Source: Stentor coeruleus (Eukaryota; Ciliophora; Heterotrichea; Heterotrichida; Stentoridae). Taken from it: DNA of 25,265 bases. Positions 19,595 through 25,265 of this stretch are shown piece by piece. Location of the stretch: the NCBI GenBank assembly GCA_001970955.1, contig MPUH01001045.1, positions 1 to 25,265 on the forward strand, written 5' to 3'. Position numbers and translations under genes: made by a program. The notes below the pieces were generated by a model. It was given only the letters and a program-made list of their open reading frames with translations. It was not told the origin of the DNA and ran no database searches. The number at the start of each line of letters is the position of its first letter. The first letter of the stretch is position 1.

Positions 19595-21082
19595 TTAGCA
19601 GCAAGTTATACTAAGACTATCACTTACAGCTTGCATAACCCCTTGAATTTCTTCAAAAGCAAAATTATATATTTTCGCATATTCCCCTATCAAAGCTTCA
19701 ATTGTATCATAAGACAAGTTAAAACTCATCATAATATTCCCATAAGAAACCAACTGAGAAAAAACAATACATTTTTCTTGTGAAGTTCCTTCAAGGCTTT
19801 CCATACCTTCTTTATTTAGTTCTTCATATATAGAATCTTGTACTACTTTTCCCCAAAACTTGAGATTTTTCCAAAGATTGTGATTTAGTATATTGCTTTG
19901 TAGATAGATTTTTGAAGTGTCAATTTTTTTATAAAATGTTTGGGAAAGGATTATGCAAATTTTAGCTGTACTGATATCATTAGCTTTTTCGCATTCGTTT
20001 ATGGCTATAGTCATAAGTTCACTAAGTTTATTAAAACCTTTTTCGCATATTATAAAAAAACCTCTACTTCGTTGTTGATTTAAACTAAAACACCAAGCTT
20101 TGCGACCTAAAGGTTCTTTGAGTCTTGAACTAAATTTCATAAAATCATCTTTACTAACATAATCGCCTTTCCAAACTTTTTCTAACATTTTTTCGCAGTC
20201 GCTTTTATATATTTCATCAAGGCTTGATTCTTTGAAATTAGGATTTTTATCATTTTTCAAAGTATGAATAGCAAACCATTTTTCTGGATCTTCAAATAGA
20301 GGATGAGAACTTTCGAATTGATTAATTATCAAATCTTCTAAGAAAAAATCATCATCTTGAATTATTTTAGGGATGATTGGTTCTTTTAATATCAAATCCC
20401 CAATGACTAAACCTTCTGCTTTCTGATTAATAAAAATCTTTAATTTTTCTAGTGATTCTTTAAAACTCTTACATCGCATCTCTTCCTCAATATTATATGC
20501 TTTAATTATTTTCCTTATAGATTCATAAAACTTCTGTAGAGCTCGATTAAAAGATAATATCGCAGTTTTATAATTATCGAAATTGCTATCAGATTGGTTT
20601 TTTAATAGTTTGATTTTTTCTAAAAGAATAGCTTTATGTGGTACTGAAGGATTTTTATCTAATTCTAATGCAACTTGTTGACATTCCTTACATGATGAAA
20701 AATATTTATCAGTTTTTTTTATAACTCGCTTGTACTTTTTCGCCATGTAATTGTTGAGTTCTTTTCCTTTTAAGTAAGTATTTTTCGCAGATTCGTTCTG
20801 TTTACTAAGAAGCTTTTTGTAATTAACTATAATATGTGTGTTTAGGCTTTCTGAGAAATTTCTTGCTTTTTGTGAGAGACTAAGCATATGCATGCGAAGT
20901 TGATCAAAAAAAGAATTAGTGCTGATTTGTAATCCTATATGGTTTGAAAGCATTTCCATTCCTTTAGAATACATTTCTTCAGTCAAAGCCCATTCTCCAA
21001 GGGCGTTCAAAAAATATTCTGATTCTTTGCGATTTCCTATAGAAACTATATGAAGGGACTCTAAGCAATCATTTAAATTCAT
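19595..21082 (-). CDS. F-BAR-like protein with C-terminal SBF2/KIAA0513-like domain
   Basis: This 495-residue protein begins with a helical, Lys-rich region (about residues 1-225) that resembles an F-BAR/FCH membrane-bending domain: an early ALGEWALTEEMYSKGMEML helix, then long charged helices with a NTYLKGKELNNYMAKKYKRV segment. F-BAR dimers bind acidic membranes and shape them during endocytosis or cortical remodelling. After an acidic linker (241-275) comes a C-terminal region (about 290-475) with features of the SBF2/KIAA0513-like domain: KAWCFSLNQQRSRGF (328-342), a TAKICIILSQTFYK helix (372-385), and HNLWKNLKFWGKVVQDSIYEE (401-421). The domain assignments come from pattern memory, not a search. 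The protein ends SITCC, with two terminal cysteines that could be lipid-modified. Stop is TAA. Confidence 0.7.
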   Translation of the reverse strand: MNLNDCLESLHIVSIGNRKESEYFLNALGEWALTEEMYSKGMEMLSNHIGLQISTNSFFDQLRMHMLSLSQKARNFSESLNTHIIVNYKKLLSKQNESAKNTYLKGKELNNYMAKKYKRVIKKTDKYFSSCKECQQVALELDKNPSVPHKAILLEKIKLLKNQSDSNFDNYKTAILSFNRALQKFYESIRKIIKAYNIEEEMRCKSFKESLEKLKIFINQKAEGLVIGDLILKEPIIPKIIQDDDFFLEDLIINQFESSHPLFEDPEKWFAIHTLKNDKNPNFKESSLDEIYKSDCEKMLEKVWKGDYVSKDDFMKFSSRLKEPLGRKAWCFSLNQQRSRGFFIICEKGFNKLSELMTIAINECEKANDISTAKICIILSQTFYKKIDTSKIYLQSNILNHNLWKNLKFWGKVVQDSIYEELNKEGMESLEGTSQEKCIVFSQLVSYGNIMMSFNLSYDTIEALIGEYAKIYNFAFEEIQGVMQAVSDSLSITCC

Positions 21083-21606
21083 TTTATTGTCACCAATATA
21101 ATTATAATCATTTGTATTTGTATTTAAAACATTTATCAGTTGAGTGAAAAACTATATTCATAGATTTTTTATCAAAATGATGTTTATAAGGTATAATTCA
21201 AGTTGAATTAAAAAATATTGAAAATTTTAAGTTTGAGTTTATGTTTTATCTAAACTTTAAAATAAAGGTTTTTTATTATAAGAATTTCAATAGAAGTAAG
21301 AATCATAAAATATTCAGCAAATATTGTGTTAAAGGTCTATCTATAAATACTATAATAAATATTAGCATATGGTAATAATTTATGGATACAAGTCAAGATA
21401 ATAAAAATATTATAGGATTACAAAAATGATAAATTCAATTATAAGCATAACAGCTTAAATCCTCAAATCATTAACTACTAATCACAAATAGTATCATGAT
21501 AATAATCCATAAATACTCCATAAAAAAGAACTGTAGTTTGAATAATCTAATTATTCCAAGATTATAAAATATCTCCATTTAATTAATAATAATATCAAAT
21601 AACCGA
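21083..21606. other. Spacer between F-BAR and ankyrin-FYVE genes
   Basis: No gene is seen. The left part leans to G over C, and the last 160 bases before the ankyrin gene end are C-rich. It should contain the F-BAR gene promoter, but no motif is clear. Confidence 0.5.
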
Positions 21607-23207
21607 TTACTTCTTTTTATTCTTATCCGCTTGTTTCTTTTCAGCAGCAAATCGTATTTCATCCTCTTCCATCTGTCTGAACTTGATTTCTTTTTTCATC
21701 CTAACAATATTTTCTTTTGCCTGTTCCACAAAATCACTTGGAATTTCCAATATCTGTGATTTCTTTAGTATCTGTTCAAGTGCCTCCACCTGTTTAGACA
21801 AGGCTGATAGCTCTTCAGCCCAAGCAGGAATTTGTATTTTAGGTTCTTTTTTTCTTCTCTTAACTTCTTCCGCAGGATTTGGTTTTTTCTTCGGATCAAC
21901 CGGGGTAAAATCAGGATACTCTCTTATTGGATAATCTAAAAGTTTCCTTAATATAATATTGCTATCAATAATCTCTCTCATTTTCCCCGTTATCTCTTTA
22001 GCTTTGCTTATATAAGTTGAACTAACTTCATTTTCTTCTGCAACTTTTGTCATTTCTATCATATTTTTAACCATTTCAGGAGATGAGTCAGCAATACCTA
22101 TAACATCCAATTGATGACGAAGGTTTCTTTCACTTATAAGCCTTTGTGTCTCTTTATGTACTTTTTCTATAGTTTTCTGATCAATTTTTATCCCTTTCTT
22201 AGCAGTTTCTTCAAGCATCTGCCCAAGGACAAAAACGCTTTTTTGAATAGTTTTATAGCTTTCAACATATTGTAAAGTCCCAATAAAAGCATTTATATCA
22301 ATTTCTGTTTTAAGCCTTTCAACTTCTCTTCTTGCTCTGTATAGAATTTTCACATCAACATTGATATTCTCATTAGCAATTTTATCTATAAGCAAGTTGA
22401 TTTTTGTATATGAATTCGAATCAATAGCTTCTTGTAATTGATACTCTGCCTGATCAACTAAAGTTTGACAATCTGAACATCTAAGTACAGGTCTTTCTTC
22501 TTCAACACTATCATGATTAATAAACACCCAAGACAATATTTTACAATTACTACAAAAATATTTCTTGCAAACTTGACATAAATGCTTAGTATTTCTTATA
22601 TCAAAAACACTTAAACATTTTTTGCATTTTTTCGCTTTATAAGCAAATTGTATTGTATCTTTTATCCCTTCATCTGAAGTTAAATGAGCAGGCATATGTC
22701 CACGAGAATTTTTATGATCTGCATGTACACCAAGAGCTAATAATGTTTCTAAAATATCTTCTCTACCCCCAGCTACTGCATGATGAACACAATTGTTACC
22801 GAATTTGTCTATATCGTTTGGGTCAAATCCTTGTTTGATTAAAACCCAAACTACATGTAAATGTCCGTTAAAGGAAGACCAATGTAAAGGAGTATGATGA
22901 GTTGATGCTTTTTCCATAGACTCATTCATAATAACTTTACCGTTTTTCTCTAATAAGAGTTTGACTATTTCTGTATGGCCTTGAGAAGATGCCCACATCA
23001 AAGGAGTCCAAGACTTTTTATCTGTAAAGTTAGGGTCTGCTTTACGCTTTAGTAATGATTGAACTTCTTGTAAGTCCCCATTAGCTGAAGCTTTGATTAG
23101 AGTGTGTCCTAGAACTTCAGGATCTTCTGGGATTATGTCTTCATTTTCTCCTTCTTCGTCACNTCATTTTCTCCTTCTTCGTCACTGTAGTTCTTCCCTT
23201 CTTCCAT
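21607..23207 (-). CDS. Ankyrin-repeat protein with FYVE-like zinc finger and coiled coil (5' end disrupted by assembly join)
   Basis: The gene most likely starts at the ATG at 23207 (MEEGKNYSDEEGE...). Removing the extra 22-bp copy plus the N at 23163 leaves one open frame of 525 codons; as written, the frame is broken at the N. In that numbering, about four to five ankyrin repeats span residues 25-170 (TPLMWASSQGHTEIVKLLLE, TPLHWSSFNGHLHVV, NNCVHHAVAGG). An eight-cysteine finger follows with C187/C190, C203/C206, C211/C214 and C236/C239. Its C-X4-C-X2-C spacing is that of FYVE domains, but the lipid-contacting RRHHCRxCG motif reads TKHLCQVCKK, so phosphoinositide binding is doubtful. The remainder is Lys/Glu-rich helix or coiled coil ending in a Lys run. 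It is probably an endomembrane adaptor, by analogy. Stop is TAA. Confidence 0.85.
23141..23185. repeat. 22-bp duplication around a single N (probable assembly join) inside the ankyrin gene
   Basis: Bases 23141-23162 and 23164-23185 are identical, with the N at 23163 between them. Keeping both copies shifts the frame and gives a stop within a few codons; one copy alone restores a continuous reading frame into the ankyrin repeats. This strongly favours a contig-overlap artefact over a real duplication. Confidence 0.9.
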
Positions 23208-24376
23208 TTAATATATTTAGGCTCGGTGGATTCAGGAGGAGGCAGATTGGAAAATATGAAAAAATATTTGGCTTGAAATATAAAATGGGAAATTAAGGGA
23301 ATTGCAATTAGGGTTTTTAAGATTTTTTATAATGATTTGCAGTTTAGGGCAGATTTTGATAAAAAAGTTGTAAAATGGATAATAATTTAGATACGTCAAT
23401 CATTTCAATTGCCAAAAATAAACTTTCTATCACGGTAATTTCATGTAATTTTTTATTTAAATTTAGACTTGAGTTTAAATGTTTTTATATAAATAATAAT
23501 TATTTATCATAAAGCCCAGTTTTTTGCTAATAATCTGTGAAGATAAACTTTAAGTTTTTTGTTGCTTCATTATTTTTTGAACTATAAATGGAAATTGTGT
23601 AAAAGTTGAGGTTACAGCTATGATGGCAATATTTCCAAAGACACAAAATAAAAGCAGAATTTAATGAAACTTGCTAGAAAACAAACGATTTTTGGCTAGG
23701 TAAAAAAAGGTATAAATAAGATTAGGGGTTAAAATAATAGGAAAATTCTTGAGATTTGTGTGAAATGCTATGATTTTTGAAAATTAATGACTAAAAGTTA
23801 AGAAAATCTTTTTTGGCTAATCAAGCGTAAATTTATAAAAGATTTGACCATTAAAGGTATATAAGATTATTGGTTTAAAGGTTTACGTTAGTTAATTGAT
23901 GTCTATGAAACATTATGTTGTAACTCTACAGAGTAAGTCATTTTTTAACCATTAAAGTAAAACTTATATCTTTGATGTTTCTATTAACTTTAGTGTGACC
24001 AATTTGGATAAAAGATATTAAAATTATCTTTTTTAGATGCCAAATTTTGTTGGGAAACATTTTTGGAGAGGAATTTTTCTATGAAGCTTTTTAAAAGAAA
24101 AACAGCTATATTATTTTAAAAAATATTTGGATTGTATATTAGAAATTGAAATTGATTTTAACTTAAAAAAAAGGTTTTATGATTTAGCATGCATCAAATC
24201 TTAATCTATATTTAACTGAAGGAAGATTACTTTAAGTTTACAATAAAATTATCCATTTATAATTGATTAGATTTCGCAATTGTCTTCTGCCTTTCTAGCC
24301 TTTCCATAAAAGCCTAACTGGCAGTTTCCAATGTCAACACGCTAATGTCAATACCATCATTATAATATTTTCTATA
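23208..24376. other. Divergent spacer between ankyrin-FYVE and kinase genes
   Basis: No gene is seen in this 1.2 kb. The first 130 bases are G-rich. The middle is AT-rich with little skew. The last 130 bases before the kinase lean to C over G. The words ttttggcta recur near 23690 and 23812, without clear meaning. Confidence 0.5.
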
Positions 24377-25255
24377 ATGGGTTCTATATGTACCATCAAC
24401 AACAAATGTTTTATTTCAGTTCTAGACAAAACCTCAACATCAACTTCAGAATCTTCCCCAGCTGATTCCTTTAGTGTTTTTTTCACACTAAGCGAAAGGG
24501 TTCTAAGCCGTAGTCCCAACTGCCAAGTGCGTCTATGCAAAAAAATTTCATCTCAAGAAATGTTTGTCGTAAAAATCGTCACTTCATCCTCCAAACCATC
24601 CTTAGAAGCTCAAATTATGCAAAACCTCAACCATCCTCATATAATCAACTTTGAAGGTATCTATGCTGATGATTCTAAACAATACCTAGTTCTCGAATAC
24701 TTACCAAACGGGGATTTATTAACATTATTAAACAAAATCACAAAGTTTCCAGAAAAAACAGCCGCTGAAGTTATGGAGCAAGTTTTATCAGCTTTGGCTT
24801 ATTGTCATGATAAAGGAATAATTCATAGAGATATTAAACCTGAGAATATTTTATTATATAAAGTTGGGAAAAAAGGAGTTTTATGTAAAATTGCTGATTT
24901 CGATAGCGCTGGAAGAATTGGTAAAGAAAATGAAGGAGCTTTTGGGACTTTGTATTATATGGCACCTGAAATGCTTGAAGGGAAATATGGAGAAAAAGTT
25001 GATATTTGGAGTGCAGGAGTTGTTATGTATCAGTTGCTGACTGGAAAACATTTGTTTATTGGCAGAAACCAAGAAGAAGTTTTGGCTAGGATTAATATGG
25101 AAGAAGTGGGTTTGGATAATGGGATTTCTTTTGAGGCCAGGGATTTGATAGAAAGAATGCTTAAAAGGGATCCGAATGAGAGGATTTCAGCTGAAGAAGC
25201 ATGCAAGCTGGAAAGGGAGGAATTTGGGAAAGTGCAAACACCCTTGGATAGCTAA
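24377..25255 (+). CDS. Ser/Thr protein kinase, CAMK-like, with DFD motif and MGSIC N-terminus
   Basis: This 292-residue protein is a single kinase domain with a short N-terminal extension. Catalytic features seen are K66 (VVKIV), helix-C E78, HRD at 150-152 within HRDIKPENILL (K154, N157), MAPEML (195-200), D209 in DIWSAGV, and R268 in ERMLKRDPNERIS. It most resembles CAMK/CDPK-type kinases but has no EF hands. Two departures are clear. The usual DFG is DFD (174-176), and the Gly-rich loop reads LSRSPNCQV (43-51) without its glycines. The conserved Asp is kept, so activity is possible but unproven. The N-terminus MGSICTINNKC fits the N-myristoylation consensus (Gly2, Thr6), with Cys5 and Cys11 as possible palmitoylation sites, so membrane attachment is likely. 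Start is the ATG giving this motif. Stop is TAA. Confidence 0.9.
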   Translation: MGSICTINNKCFISVLDKTSTSTSESSPADSFSVFFTLSERVLSRSPNCQVRLCKKISSQEMFVVKIVTSSSKPSLEAQIMQNLNHPHIINFEGIYADDSKQYLVLEYLPNGDLLTLLNKITKFPEKTAAEVMEQVLSALAYCHDKGIIHRDIKPENILLYKVGKKGVLCKIADFDSAGRIGKENEGAFGTLYYMAPEMLEGKYGEKVDIWSAGVVMYQLLTGKHLFIGRNQEEVLARINMEEVGLDNGISFEARDLIERMLKRDPNERISAEEACKLEREEFGKVQTPLDS

Positions 25256-25265
25256 ATTTGCTAGG

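Noticed and set aside
21683..21934. Plus-strand frame rich in Ser, Phe and Cys opposite the ankyrin gene
   Set aside because: Antisense shadow of the Lys/Glu-rich coiled-coil end.

Overview
The window looks like a gene-dense stretch of a ciliate macronuclear genome, most likely a heterotrich of the Stentor type. This is an inference. It rests on very AT-rich spacers, closely spaced genes in mixed orientation with no visible introns, the standard code with TAA or TAG stops, and a eukaryotic gene set (histone H2A, a PKA regulatory subunit, Dpm1, a chorein protein, an F-BAR protein). About 40 tryptophans across the genes are all TGG and no in-frame TGA interrupts a gene, which argues against Blepharisma-type (UGA=Trp) or Tetrahymena-type (UAR=Gln) codes. 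Two single-N positions are flanked by identical short duplications, as expected of a draft assembly. No telomere repeat is visible at either end.

Layout. 1-1984: a major-facilitator transporter cut off by the window start, then Dpm1, both on the minus strand. 3208-3567: a small C2H2 zinc-finger protein (-). 4634-7159: a short VPS13-like chorein protein (+). 7160-9200: a 2 kb convergent spacer, perhaps with a decayed gene. 9201-9740 (-) and 10202-12919 (+): an unknown 179-residue protein and a 905-residue coiled-coil protein, transcribed divergently. 13113-14279 (-) and 14822-15229 (+): PKA regulatory subunit and histone H2A, divergent. 16191-16937 (-): a disordered basic protein. 17731-18568 (+): a broken gene. 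18772-18852 (-): tRNA-Ser(UGA). 19595-21082 (-): F-BAR plus SBF2-like protein. 21607-23207 (-): ankyrin-FYVE-like protein whose 5' end is damaged by an assembly duplication. 24377-25255 (+): a protein kinase with DFD in place of DFG.

The genes do not form a pathway. Several share membrane or signalling themes: lipid transfer (chorein), membrane bending (F-BAR), phosphoinositide-type zinc finger (FYVE-like), a kinase with an acylation-type N-terminus, and cAMP signalling (PKA-R). Nothing suggests an operon or a mobile cassette.

The most unusual signal is at the DNA level. Most spacers begin G-rich and nearly C-free, then turn C-rich and nearly G-free on the same strand, so each gene sits between a C-rich left flank and a G-rich right flank whichever strand it is on. 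The saw-tooth has a repeat of roughly 1.2-1.6 kb and also resets abruptly inside two long coding regions, so gene boundaries alone do not explain it.
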